From: Mesorhizobium zhangyense
Lineage (GTDB): Bacteria > Pseudomonadota > Alphaproteobacteria > Rhizobiales > Rhizobiaceae
NCBI RefSeq assembly: GCF_011045115.1
Contig: NZ_JAAKZG010000003.1
Location: forward strand, 558,001 to 622,000
Direction of reading: 5' to 3'
DNA length: 64,000 nucleotides
Position 1 is the first letter of the stretch, and the number at the start of each line of letters is the position of its first letter. Both the position numbers and the translations under genes were made by a program. Below are positions 34,199 to 42,830 of this stretch, piece by piece. The notes beneath the pieces were generated by a model. The model worked only from the letters and a program-made list of their open reading frames with translations. It was not told the origin of the DNA and searched no databases.

Positions 34199-35001
34199 GC
34201 CGCCACCGGCCAGTTGTGACGCTCGGCGGTTGCATGCCTGCACCAGCCATACAATGCGTCGTAAATGATCATGCCTTTTTCCAATTGCCGCAGGTCATCC
34301 TGCTCGGTTGCCGAGAGTCCAAGCGATACAGCCAGAAGCCCCGCCGCCTGTGGTTCGATATCCAGCCGGGCGGTGTCCGCACCGCGCACTATCCGCGCCA
34401 GTTGCAGAAGCGCCGGATCGGAAAGGCCGAATTCCGCAATGAGCGTGTCGAATGTGCAGCCCTCCTCGCGATGTGAATAATGGACATCCTTGATGTCATA
34501 GGGAATCGCTCCGATCTCTTCGGCAACATCCTTCACCCATTCGGCTGCAACAAAATGAAAAACCGCGAATGGATCGATAAATCGCCGGATCAGCCACGGA
34601 CAGGCGATGCGGTCGATCTTTGGCCGCTCCCTGGTCACCCAGACGCTAGGCGCGCCGGTCACGTCGACGCCGGTACCGGCGCGCGCAACCAGAACGCCCC
34701 CAGCCTCTTCATAAGCATCAATGCCACCCTCGAGCATCGCGACATCAGCCCCGGCATGGGCAAGCCCTGCAGCCGCGACCTCGCTGACATTGTGGCCGTG
34801 GGCGCAGTAGACGACGATCAGCTTTCCGTCGCGAAACTCAGGCCACCATTCCGCGGTCTTCATATGATCGCGCCATACCGCCGCGGCAATGCGCGTCGGC
34901 GCTTGCCTGAAAATGGCCTCGCGACGAACATCGACCACGTGTGGAAACCGGTCGGTTCCGGTCAAAGCAATAAGGTCCTGGGCTGAAATTCTTCGTGGCA
35001 T
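34195..35001 (-). CDS. chrB: ChrB-type protein with N-terminal rhodanese domain
   Basis: A 268-residue protein. Residues about 1-105 form a rhodanese-like domain (PHVVDVRREAIF, VVYCAHGHNVSEVAAAGLA) with the catalytic-loop Cys in YCAHGHNVS. Residues 120-268 are ChrB-type (RPKIDRIACPWLIRRFIDP, HREEGCTFDTLIAEFGL, GADTARLDIEPQAAGL). ChrB senses chromate and controls chrA; whether this domain arrangement regulates transcription or handles sulfur is unknown. The ATG at 35001 follows GGAGGATACC. Confidence 0.9.
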   Translation of the reverse strand: MPRRISAQDLIALTGTDRFPHVVDVRREAIFRQAPTRIAAAVWRDHMKTAEWWPEFRDGKLIVVYCAHGHNVSEVAAAGLAHAGADVAMLEGGIDAYEEAGGVLVARAGTGVDVTGAPSVWVTRERPKIDRIACPWLIRRFIDPFAVFHFVAAEWVKDVAEEIGAIPYDIKDVHYSHREEGCTFDTLIAEFGLSDPALLQLARIVRGADTARLDIEPQAAGLLAVSLGLSATEQDDLRQLEKGMIIYDALYGWCRHATAERHNWPVAA

Positions 35002-35264
35002 GGTATCCTCCGCATGCAGCAGCGAAGGCGGAGCTTGGGCATTGCGCCTCAAACGGGGAGTCCACCATGCCCCCGGTAAATCGACATTATTCCCGCTTTG
35101 GCATCGCTTCAACCGGATAATCGTCTTTCGATCGATTGCATCCGCGACTTGCTGCTTTCGCCAAGAGGCTTTAGGGGAGGGTTCGAAAAAGATTTGCGAA
35201 CCGCGCGGCCAGTCGTTGACCAGAAGCATTGTCACCGCCGCGCTTACGATGAAAGCCTGATTTT

Positions 35265-37043
35265 ATGACCGACTTTGAACTGATGGCGCCCGCGCTGGCT
35301 GCCGCACTCGCATCGCGTGGATACGAGACCCTCACCCCAGTCCAGCGCGCCATGCTGACCCCGGAGGCCCGCGACGCCGACCTTCTGGTCTCGGCGCAGA
35401 CCGGCTCGGGCAAGACGGTGGCCTTCGGCATCGCCATTGCCCCGACCATGCTCGATGGGCGCGAGCGCTTTGGCGCCGCCGGCCTGCCGCTTGCCCTGAT
35501 CGTCGCGCCGACGCGCGAACTCGCCTTGCAGGTTCGCCGCGAGCTCGAGTGGCTCTATCGCGAAACGGGTGCCCGCATCGGCTCCTGCGTCGGCGGCATG
35601 GACATGCGCACCGAACGCCGCGCTTTAGCAGACGGCGCGCATATCGTCGTCGGAACGCCCGGCCGCCTGCGCGACCACATCACGCGCGGCTCGCTGGATA
35701 TCTCCGAGCTTCGCGCCGTCGTGCTCGACGAGGCCGACGAAATGCTCGATCTCGGCTTCCGCGACGATCTCGAATTCATTCTTGCCGCAGCCCCTGCCGA
35801 ACGCCGCACGCTTCTGTTTTCGGCAACCGTCCCGAACCAGATCGCGCAGCTTGCCAAGCGCTTCCAGCGCGATGCCCATCGCATCACGGCGCAAGGCGAG
35901 AGCGACCAGCACGCCGACATCGAATATCAGCAGATACTCGTCGCGCCGTCCGACCGCGAAAACGCCATCATCAACACGCTGCTGTTCTTCGATTCCCAGA
36001 ACACCATCGTCTTCTGCCACACCCGCGAAGCCGTGAAGCATCTGACGAGCCGCCTTTCCAATCGCGGCTTTGCCGTGGTTTCGCTGTCGGGCGAACTCAG
36101 CCAGGCCGAGCGCACCAACGCATTGCAGTCGATGCGCGACGGCAGGGCACGCGTCTGCGTGGCGACCGATGTCGCGGCGCGCGGCATCGACCTGCCCAAT
36201 CTCGGCCTAGTCATTCACGCCGACCTGCCGACCAACCCAGACACGCTCCTCCACCGCAGCGGCCGCACCGGGCGCGCCGGCCGCAAGGGCATCTGTACAC
36301 TGATCGTGCCGCTGCACCGCCGCGGCACCGCCAGCCGCGTGCTGAAACTGGCGAAGTTGACGGCGCGCACCGTGCCCGCACCGACGGCCAGCGACATCGA
36401 GCGTCATAACCGCGAGCAAATCCTTGAAGATCCGGCACTGTCGGTTACGCCAACCGAGGACGAGGTCGCTTTCGTCGCAGAGCTCATGAAGGCTCATGGC
36501 GCCGAAAACATCGCCGCCGCCTATCTGAGGCTGCAGCTTGCGGCGCGCCCTGCCCCGGAAGAGCTGATGGACGCGCCGACGCACTTTGCCGAGCGCGCGC
36601 CGCGTGGCGAAGGCCGCGGCGATGCCGCCCCGCGCGACCGCAGCGATTTCGACAATGGCGTCTGGTTCCGCGTAACGGTCGGCCGCAAGCATCGCGCCGA
36701 ACCGCGCTGGCTGCTGCCGATGATCTGCAAGGCCGGCCACATCACCAAGCGCGCGGTCGGCTCGATCAAGATCAACGACACCGACAGCCATTTCGAGATT
36801 TCCGGCGACAAGGCAAATAGCTTCTGGGCGGCGGTCAAGGAGACCGGCACCGGCGAAAAGGGCGTGACGATCCAGAAGATCGACGGCAAGGCCCCTACCC
36901 CCGAAGCTGCGGCCCCTTCCTGGAACAACGAGAAGAAGGGCAAGTTCAAGCCAAACAAGTCTAAGCCCAGGACCGAGGGTTTCACGGGCGAGCCGCCGCA
37001 CAAGAAGCCGAAGAAGAAGTTCAACAAGGCAAAACCTGCCTGA
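35265..37043 (+). CDS. DEAD-box RNA helicase with DbpA-type RNA-binding domain
   Basis: A 592-residue ATP-dependent RNA helicase. The core shows the Q motif region (GYETLTPVQRAML), AQTGSGKT, PTRELALQV, TPGRL, VLDEADEML, FSATVPNQ, the ARGIDLPNLGLV block and HRSGRTGRAG. Residues about 460-550 look like the DbpA RNA-binding domain, and the C-terminus is a Lys-rich tail (KKPKKKFNKAKPA). Such helicases aid ribosome assembly or RNA decay in the cold. The next genes, rplY and pth, also serve translation. Confidence 0.94.
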   Translation: MTDFELMAPALAAALASRGYETLTPVQRAMLTPEARDADLLVSAQTGSGKTVAFGIAIAPTMLDGRERFGAAGLPLALIVAPTRELALQVRRELEWLYRETGARIGSCVGGMDMRTERRALADGAHIVVGTPGRLRDHITRGSLDISELRAVVLDEADEMLDLGFRDDLEFILAAAPAERRTLLFSATVPNQIAQLAKRFQRDAHRITAQGESDQHADIEYQQILVAPSDRENAIINTLLFFDSQNTIVFCHTREAVKHLTSRLSNRGFAVVSLSGELSQAERTNALQSMRDGRARVCVATDVAARGIDLPNLGLVIHADLPTNPDTLLHRSGRTGRAGRKGICTLIVPLHRRGTASRVLKLAKLTARTVPAPTASDIERHNREQILEDPALSVTPTEDEVAFVAELMKAHGAENIAAAYLRLQLAARPAPEELMDAPTHFAERAPRGEGRGDAAPRDRSDFDNGVWFRVTVGRKHRAEPRWLLPMICKAGHITKRAVGSIKINDTDSHFEISGDKANSFWAAVKETGTGEKGVTIQKIDGKAPTPEAAAPSWNNEKKGKFKPNKSKPRTEGFTGEPPHKKPKKKFNKAKPA

Positions 37044-37130
37044 GAACGGCGATTTCGCGCCAAACCTTGCGCTTAGATGTACCTTCGGCTATAGAGCCGC
37101 CACCCGCGTAGACACCCTTGGAGGCAACGC

Positions 37131-37157
37131 GGCGGAGAGCCGCCTCAACCGGCGGCT
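37131..37157 (+). promoter_or_regulatory. Mutually exclusive hairpins in the rplY leader
   Basis: GGCGG-AGAG-CCGCC (37131-37144) and AGCCGCC-TCAACC-GGCGGCT (37138-37157) share the CCGCC segment, so only one can form. They lie 65-90 bases upstream of the rplY start; the second is followed by TTTC. The shape suggests leader control of the L25 message. Confidence 0.4.
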
Positions 37158-37221
37158 TTCGACGTTTGAGGACTGGGCATAAACCCGTCCCCGGGCGCTC
37201 CATAACACGAAAGGAAATGCC

Positions 37222-37866
37222 ATGAGCCACGATACTTATGAGCTCAAGGCCGAAGCTCGCGAACAGGTCGGTAAGGGGTCCGCCCGTGCAGTTCGCCGCA
37301 ACGGTAAAGTGCCTGCAGTTATTTACGGCGACAAGCAGCCTCCCCTGGCGATCGCCCTGTCCTACAAGGACATCTACTACAAGATCCACGGCGGCGGTTT
37401 CAAAACCACCATCGCGACGATCGATCTTGACGGCAAGAAGATCCAGGTCCTGCCGAAGGATTACCAGCTCGACCCGGTCCGCGATTTCCCCATGCATGTG
37501 GATTTCCTGCGCGTCGGCAAGAACACCGAAGTCAACGTCAACGTTCCGGTTCACTTCACCAATGAAGAGAAGTCGCCCGGCATCAAGCGCGGCGGCGTTC
37601 TCAACATCGTTCGCCATGACGTGGAATTCCACTGCCCGGCCAATGCGATCCCGGAATTCATCGAAGTCGACCTCACCGGTCTCGACATCGGCGATTCGGT
37701 TCACATCTCGGCCATCAAGCTGCCCAAGGACGTGAAGCCGGTCATCTCCGATCGCGACTTCACCATCGCGACAGTTGCCGCACCTGCCGGCCTCAAGAGC
37801 GAAGACAACGCAGCTGAAGCCGCGGCCGAGGCTGCAACCGAAGCGCCGGCCGAAACCGAAGAGTAA
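37222..37866 (+). CDS. rplY: 50S ribosomal protein L25, CTC type
   Basis: A 214-residue protein binding 5S rRNA in the large subunit. The N-terminal L25 domain ([28 protein letters not shown]) is followed by the CTC/TL5 beta domain ([31 protein letters not shown]) and an acidic Ala/Glu tail. The ATG follows GAAAGGAAATGCC. It is followed after 27 bases by pth, the usual rplY-pth pair. Confidence 0.96.
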   Translation: MSHDTYELKAEAREQVGKGSARAVRRNGKVPAVIYGDKQPPLAIALSYKDIYYKIHGGGFKTTIATIDLDGKKIQVLPKDYQLDPVRDFPMHVDFLRVGKNTEVNVNVPVHFTNEEKSPGIKRGGVLNIVRHDVEFHCPANAIPEFIEVDLTGLDIGDSVHISAIKLPKDVKPVISDRDFTIATVAAPAGLKSEDNAAEAAAEAATEAPAETEE

Positions 37867-37893
37867 TCTTCGAGGCTCCGGAGGGCCGCAACG

Positions 37894-38625
37894 ATGCTGC
37901 TTTTTGCAGGTCTCGGCAATCCGGGTGCCAAATATGCCAACAACCGGCACAATGTCGGCTTCATGGCGGCGGAGGCAATCGCCCGCCGCCATGATTTTTC
38001 GCCCTGGTCAAAGAAGTTCCAGGGCCAGATCGCCGAAGGCAAGCTCGACGGCGAAAAAGTCATCCTCCTGAAGCCCCAGACCTTCATGAACCTTTCCGGC
38101 CAGTCGGTCGGCGAGGCCCTGCGCTTCTACAAGCTCCAGCCTTCTGATCTCACCGTCTTCTACGACGAGCTCGATCTTGTCTCCGGCAAGGTGCGTGTCA
38201 AGACCGGCGGTGGCGCTGGCGGCCACAACGGCATCCGCTCGATCGACCAGCACATCGCCAGGGATTATCGCCGCGTGCGCATCGGCATCGGCCATCCGGG
38301 CGTCAAGGAAATGGTGCACAACCATGTGCTCGGCGACTTCTCCAAGTCTGACAGCGAATGGCTGGAAGTCCTTCTGGACGCAATAGCAGACAATGCCGCC
38401 CTGCTGGCCAAGGGCGACGAAAGCGGCTTCATGAACCGCATCACGCTGGCGCTGCGCGACAAGCTGCAGCCGACCGGCGCCGACGACACCCCGCCACCCA
38501 AGCAGAAGGTCGCCAAGGCGCAGAGCCATGTCCGTCAAGCACGTCCTCAAGCTCCGGCAATCAAGATCCCCGAGAGCGGTCCCATGGCCGCAATGCTGAA
38601 GAAGCTGTTCGGCAACAAGGAGTGA
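37894..38625 (+). CDS. pth: Peptidyl-tRNA hydrolase
   Basis: A 243-residue enzyme that recycles peptidyl-tRNA. The N-terminal [19 protein letters not shown] block contains the catalytic His, followed by [20 protein letters not shown] and [13 protein letters not shown]. It is longer than the E. coli enzyme (194 residues) owing to a Pro/Lys-rich C-terminal extension ([19 protein letters not shown]) typical of Rhizobiales. GGAGGG lies upstream of the start. Confidence 0.97.
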   Translation: MLLFAGLGNPGAKYANNRHNVGFMAAEAIARRHDFSPWSKKFQGQIAEGKLDGEKVILLKPQTFMNLSGQSVGEALRFYKLQPSDLTVFYDELDLVSGKVRVKTGGGAGGHNGIRSIDQHIARDYRRVRIGIGHPGVKEMVHNHVLGDFSKSDSEWLEVLLDAIADNAALLAKGDESGFMNRITLALRDKLQPTGADDTPPPKQKVAKAQSHVRQARPQAPAIKIPESGPMAAMLKKLFGNKE

Positions 38626-38720
38626 CTTTGCCCCGGCTACGACCGGCAGTCACTTCCGCATAGCGTTCAAAGGGCGCGATGGCCAGATTTCTTGAAGGAA
38701 TCTCCTATTATCGCTATATT

Positions 38721-38747
38721 TCTCACGAACCTCGTGTTTTCGTGAGA
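38721..38747 (+). promoter_or_regulatory. Palindrome overlapping the antitoxin ribosome site
   Basis: TCTCACGA (38721-38728) and TCGTGAGA (38740-38747) are perfect inverted arms; a third TCGTG (38732-38736) lies between them. The right arm reaches to within 7 bases of the antitoxin ATG, so it could serve as DNA operator and also mask the ribosome site in RNA. Confidence 0.55.
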
Positions 38748-38754
38748 TTGAGCC

Positions 38755-39009
38755 ATGAAAAACCTGACCATATCGCTGAAGGAAGAGCTGCTGCAGGACA
38801 CCAGGGTGAACGCTGCAAAGGCCGGCAAAAGCATGTCGCAATATGTCGCCGACTTGCTGGAGCGGGAAGCTTCCCATGAAACCACCAGTGCAGACGACGA
38901 AATAAAGCGCCGGCTGGAAGCTTTGCAGCGTGTCTTCGACGGACCTAAGCTTCCTATTTCCGAAAATGGGCGCATGCCTACCGCGGAAGAGCGGAATGCC
39001 AGGCGCTAA
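38755..39009 (+). CDS. Ribbon-helix-helix antitoxin-like protein
   Basis: An 84-residue protein whose N-terminus MKNLTISLKEELLQDTRV is a typical RHH strand and helix, followed by KAGKSMSQYVADLLERE; the C-terminal half is charged and probably binds the toxin. It precedes and overlaps by 14 bases a PIN-domain gene, the usual antitoxin-toxin order. A palindrome lies immediately upstream. Confidence 0.85.
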   Translation: MKNLTISLKEELLQDTRVNAAKAGKSMSQYVADLLEREASHETTSADDEIKRRLEALQRVFDGPKLPISENGRMPTAEERNARR

Positions 39010-39445
39010 GGTCTTCATAGACAGCAACACCTTTCTCTATACATTTGACGTCTATGAAGGAGAAAAGAGACCCGTAGCGCAGCATTGGTTGGAGTATCTG
39101 TCTAATCGCAATTGCGGTGTCACCAACCTTCAAGTGCTGAACGAAATTGCCAATGTTGCGATACGCAAGTCGGCCAAATTCGGAGACACCAACGTCTTTT
39201 TCAGGATCGACGCCTTCGCTGATTTCGGCTCACATCCTCTTCGGCTCGAAACGACAATCGCTGCACGCGCGATCCATCTTACGTCTCGCTACTCCTGGTG
39301 GGATTGCCTTCTCCTCGCTTCAGCGCTCGAACTGGGCTGCAAATACTTCCTTTCCGAGGATTTGCAGGACGGTCAGGTCATCGAAGGCTTGACGATCATC
39401 GACCCTTTCGCCCATAGCCCTGAGCAAATCTTCGCTTCTCGATAA
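38996..39445 (+). CDS. PIN-domain toxin (VapC-like)
   Basis: A 149-residue PIN ribonuclease. The first acidic residue is in VFIDSNTFLYTFD, the Glu in LQVLNEIANVAIRK, and the later acidic pair in YSWWDCLLLASALELG and FLSEDLQDGQ. The start ATG 38996 overlaps the antitoxin end and follows GGAAGAG. It differs in sequence from the other two PIN toxins in the window, so the modules were probably acquired independently. Confidence 0.87.
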   Translation: MPGAKVFIDSNTFLYTFDVYEGEKRPVAQHWLEYLSNRNCGVTNLQVLNEIANVAIRKSAKFGDTNVFFRIDAFADFGSHPLRLETTIAARAIHLTSRYSWWDCLLLASALELGCKYFLSEDLQDGQVIEGLTIIDPFAHSPEQIFASR

Positions 39446-39457
39446 GGCTTTATCATC

Positions 39458-40561
39458 ATGGGTTTCAAATGCGGCATCGTCGGCCTGCCAAATGTAGGCA
39501 AATCGACGCTTTTCAACGCGCTCACGCGCACGGCTGCAGCACAGGCCGCCAACTACCCCTTCTGCACCATCGAGCCCAACACCGGCGAAGTGGCCGTGCC
39601 CGATCCGCGCCTGAAGAAGATCGCTGACGCCGCGAAGTCGAAGGAGATCATCCCGACCCGGATCTCCTTCGTCGACATCGCCGGCCTGGTGCGCGGCGCC
39701 TCCAAGGGCGAAGGCCTTGGCAACCAGTTCCTCGCCAACATCCGCGAGGTCGACGCCATCGTCCATGTGCTGCGCTGCTTCGAGGATGACGACATCACCC
39801 ATGTCGAAGGCCGCATCGACCCGGTCGCCGACGCCGAGACCGTCGAAACCGAGCTGATGCTCGCCGACCTCGAAAGCCTCGAGCGCCGCATCGTCCAGTT
39901 CCGCAAGCGCGCCGGCAGCAAGGACAAGGAAGCATTGACCGTCCTGCCGATGATGGAACAGGCGCTTACACTGCTGCAGGAAGGCAAGCCCGCACGCATG
40001 CTGCTCAAGGGCATAGCGGCGGAAGATCTCGCCATCCTGCAGGGCCTCAACCTCCTGACCTCACACCCCGTTCTCTATGTCTGCAACGTCTCCGAGGCCG
40101 AAGCCGCGACCGGCAACGAGCACACGCAGGCCGTGGAGAAGATGGCAGCCGCGCAAGGTGCCGGCACCGTCGTCATCTCGGCGGCGATCGAAGCCGAAGT
40201 CGCCCAGCTTCCCGACGAGGAAGCGCAGGAATTCCTCGCCGATCTCGGCCTTGAGGAACCCGGCCTGGATAAGCTCATCCGCGCCGGCTACGACCTCCTG
40301 CACCTGATCACCTATTTCACCGCCGGCCCCAAGGAAACCCGCGCCTGGACCATCCAGAAGGGCACCAAGGCGCCACAGGCGGCAGGCGTGATCCACACGG
40401 ATTTCGAACGCGGCTTCATCCGCGCCCAGACCATCGCCTACAATGATTTCGTCACCCTCGGCGGCGAAGTGCCGGCCAAGGAAGCCGGCAAGGCCCGCGA
40501 CGAAGGCAAGGAATATGTCGTGCAGGACGGCGACGTGCTGATGTTCAAGTTCAATACATAA
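39458..40561 (+). CDS. ychF: Redox-regulated ATPase YchF
   Basis: A 367-residue Obg-family P-loop NTPase that prefers ATP and associates with the ribosome. The P-loop is GLPNVGKSTLFNAL, switch II is FVDIAGLVRGA, the ATP-favouring motif lies in the LYVCNVSE strand, and the C-terminal TGS-type domain ends in KEYVVQDGDVLMFKF. A PIN toxin gene ends 12 bases upstream, so ychF could share its transcript. Confidence 0.97.
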   Translation: MGFKCGIVGLPNVGKSTLFNALTRTAAAQAANYPFCTIEPNTGEVAVPDPRLKKIADAAKSKEIIPTRISFVDIAGLVRGASKGEGLGNQFLANIREVDAIVHVLRCFEDDDITHVEGRIDPVADAETVETELMLADLESLERRIVQFRKRAGSKDKEALTVLPMMEQALTLLQEGKPARMLLKGIAAEDLAILQGLNLLTSHPVLYVCNVSEAEAATGNEHTQAVEKMAAAQGAGTVVISAAIEAEVAQLPDEEAQEFLADLGLEEPGLDKLIRAGYDLLHLITYFTAGPKETRAWTIQKGTKAPQAAGVIHTDFERGFIRAQTIAYNDFVTLGGEVPAKEAGKARDEGKEYVVQDGDVLMFKFNT

Positions 40562-40599
40562 AGCTGCAACCTATACCCGCCAATACCCAATTCTTGACG

Positions 40600-40630
40600 C
40601 ATTGAACGCCGAGGTCTACGGCGTTCAATG
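40600..40630. terminator. Perfect 12-bp hairpin between ychF and corA
   Basis: CATTGAACGCCG (40600-40611) and CGGCGTTCAATG (40619-40630) pair perfectly around a 7-base loop, 39 bases after the ychF stop. There is no T tract. Confidence 0.5.
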
Positions 40631-40682
40631 AACCGGCGTCGGTCTCTGACGCGCTTCCTCTCGGGAATACGGAGCACCAGCG

Positions 40683-41654
40683 ATGATCAAGGCCTTTGTC
40701 CTCGACAATGACCGTCTGCGCCCGGTGGACGATCTCGAGGCGAACAAGGATGCGGTGATCTGGGCCGATCTCGTTATCCCCACCAAGGAAGAAGAAGCAG
40801 AAGTCGAGAAGTGGCTCGGCGTCGGCGTTCCGACGCGCGAGGAGATGGAGGAGATCGAGATTTCCTCGCGCCTCTACATCGAGAACGGCGCCTACTTCAT
40901 GACCGCCACGCTGCCGGCGAAAACGGATGAAGATCATCCCATCATGTCGCCGGTGACCTTCGTGCTGTCGGGCAGCAGGCTCATCACCATTCGCTATCAC
41001 GAGCCCCGCGCCTTCCAGACCTTTCCGCTGCGGGCCGAAAAAGTCACCATGGGCTGCACCAATGGCGAGACCATTCTTGTCAGCCTGCTCGAAGCGATCG
41101 TCGACCGCCTTGCCGATGTGCTGGAGCGTATCGGTCATGACATCGACACCATTTCCCACGGCATCTTCCAGTCCTCCGAAAAGAACGCCTCCAAGCGCGA
41201 CCACGACTTCAAGAAGGTGCTACAGGCCATTGGCCGCAAGGAGGAGCTGACCTCCAACATCCGCGAGAGCCTGATGACGCTTCAACGCTTGTCTGGGTTT
41301 CTCGGCAACGTCACCATGCAGGCCAAGAGCAAGGATGCGCGCGCCCGCGTCAAGACGCTGTCGCGGGACGTCTCGTCACTCACCGATCACGCCTCGTTCC
41401 TGTCCAACAAGATCACCTTCCTGCTCGACGCCACGCTGGGCATGATCAACATCGAGCAGAACGGCATCATCAAGATTTTCTCGGTCGCCGCCGTGGTCTT
41501 CCTGCCACCGACGCTGGTCGCCTCCATCTACGGCATGAATTTCGACATCATGCCCGAGCTGAAATGGCTTCTCGGCTATCCCTTCGCGCTCTGCCTGATG
41601 GTCCTGTCGGCCATCCTGCCCTACCTCTATTTCAAGCGGCGCGGCTGGCTGTAA
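40683..41654 (+). CDS. corA: CorA-family magnesium/divalent cation transporter
   Basis: A 323-residue pentameric channel subunit importing Mg2+ (or Co2+/Ni2+). A long acidic N-terminal cytoplasmic domain with EEEAEVEKWLGVGVPTREEM leads to the long stalk helix and two C-terminal membrane spans (FSVAAVVFLPPTLVASI and FALCLMVLSAILPYLYF) joined by the hallmark YGMNFDIMPE loop. The C-terminus FKRRGWL is a typical basic anchor. GGAG precedes the start. Confidence 0.94.
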   Translation: MIKAFVLDNDRLRPVDDLEANKDAVIWADLVIPTKEEEAEVEKWLGVGVPTREEMEEIEISSRLYIENGAYFMTATLPAKTDEDHPIMSPVTFVLSGSRLITIRYHEPRAFQTFPLRAEKVTMGCTNGETILVSLLEAIVDRLADVLERIGHDIDTISHGIFQSSEKNASKRDHDFKKVLQAIGRKEELTSNIRESLMTLQRLSGFLGNVTMQAKSKDARARVKTLSRDVSSLTDHASFLSNKITFLLDATLGMINIEQNGIIKIFSVAAVVFLPPTLVASIYGMNFDIMPELKWLLGYPFALCLMVLSAILPYLYFKRRGWL

Positions 41655-41746
41655 CAACCGTAAGGCACCTGTGGCGCCACGCCCGGCCTTGCCGTTGAAG
41701 GCGACAATTGGCACTATGAAAGTTCAAGCCTGAACAGGATTGCGGC

Positions 41747-42208
41747 ATGACCACCAAGAAATGGGCCTATGAGGATTTCCCCGAAGGCGGGTCGATCGAC
41801 CTCGGCACGAAACTTGTCACCGCCGCCGAGATCATCGATTTCGCCAGCGAGTTCGATCCTCAGCCGATGCATCTCGACGAGGAAGCCGGCAAGGCGAGCA
41901 TTCTGGGCGGGCTTTCCGCCTCCGGCTGGCACACCTGCGCGATGTTCATGCGCATGATGTGCGACGCCTTCCTGCTCGACTCCACCTCGCAAGGCGCGCC
42001 CGGCATCGAATATGCCCGCTGGAAGAAACCTGTACTGGCCGGGGACACTCTGACCGGCCGCAGCGCCGTCCTCGCCAAGCGCCTATCGAAATCGCGGCCG
42101 ACGCTCGGCTTCGTCACCTGCCGCCACGAACTCTTCAACCAGAAGGGCGAAAGCGTGATCGAACTGGAAAACACCGGAATGTTCCTGACGCGTGAGGGCA
42201 CGGCATGA
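41747..42208 (+). CDS. MaoC-family (R)-hydratase-like protein 1
   Basis: A 153-residue hot-dog-fold protein. The hydratase motif is partly visible: EFDPQPMHLDEEAGK (catalytic Asp/His region) and GGLSASGWHTCAMFMR. MaoC proteins hydrate enoyl-CoA or act in polyester and fatty-acid metabolism; the substrate here is unknown. It is coupled by ATGA overlap to a paralogue, which suggests a heterodimer as seen for other split double hot-dog hydratases. Confidence 0.9.
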   Translation: MTTKKWAYEDFPEGGSIDLGTKLVTAAEIIDFASEFDPQPMHLDEEAGKASILGGLSASGWHTCAMFMRMMCDAFLLDSTSQGAPGIEYARWKKPVLAGDTLTGRSAVLAKRLSKSRPTLGFVTCRHELFNQKGESVIELENTGMFLTREGTA

Positions 42209-42672
42209 TGCTCGACGAATTCCTCGGCATCGGCACCACGGTCACGCTCGGCTCGCACAGATTCGAGCCGGAGGCCATCAAGGCCTTTGCCGCCAAATAC
42301 GACCCGCAGCCTTTCCATATGGATGAGAAAAAGGCCGAGAACAGCGTGTTCGGCCGGCTCTGCGCCTCGGGCTGGCACACGACCGCGACCTGGATGCGCT
42401 ACAATCTTGAGCAGCAGGCGCTGGCCGACGGCAAATGGGAAGGTCCCGGCCCGAAGCCGGAATTCGGCCCCTCGCCCGGCTTCAAGAACCTGAAATGGCT
42501 GAAACCGGTCTATGCTGGCGAAACAGTCACGTTCACCCGCACCGGCGTGAGCCACAGGCCCGTCGCCAGCCGCCCCGGATGGCGTCTCGTGACCATCCGT
42601 GCCGACGCCTTCGATTCGACCGGCGACAAGGTGCTGGAGTTCGAGAGCGCGGTTCTGGTGAAGGCGGACTGA
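42205..42672 (+). CDS. MaoC-family (R)-hydratase-like protein 2
   Basis: A 155-residue hot-dog-fold paralogue of the preceding protein, with the same layout: AAKYDPQPFHMDEKKAENS followed by GRLCASGWHTTATWMR, then LKWLKPVYAGETVTF. Two adjacent ATG codons occur at the start; the first, in the ATGA overlap, is used. Both members keep the D-x-x-x-H-like segment, so both may be catalytic. A repetitive element follows. Confidence 0.9.
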   Translation: MMLDEFLGIGTTVTLGSHRFEPEAIKAFAAKYDPQPFHMDEKKAENSVFGRLCASGWHTTATWMRYNLEQQALADGKWEGPGPKPEFGPSPGFKNLKWLKPVYAGETVTFTRTGVSHRPVASRPGWRLVTIRADAFDSTGDKVLEFESAVLVKAD

Positions 42673-42689
42673 CAATCGGGCAGCTCGGT

Positions 42690-42813
42690 GCTGCCCCTCA
42701 CCTGCCTGCCGGCATCCTCTCCCCGTATAGTGACGGGGAGAGGAAGACTGGCCGCAACGTTGACGCCCCCTCTCCCCGTTCTTCACGGGGAGAGGGTAAG
42801 GGTGAGGGGCAGC
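42690..42813. repeat. Rhizobial palindromic intergenic element (about 124 bp)
   Basis: Outer arms GCTGCCCCTCACC (42690-42702) and GGTGAGGGGCAGC (42801-42813) are perfect inverted repeats. Inside are two hairpins built from CCTCTCCCCGT and ACGGGGAGAGG (one near 42716-42743, the other near 42769-42795). This architecture matches the abundant RIME-like short intergenic elements known from rhizobial genomes. It lies between convergent maoC and apt and could also act as a terminator. Confidence 0.8.
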
Positions 42814-42830
42814 GCCGACCTCTCAGAAAC

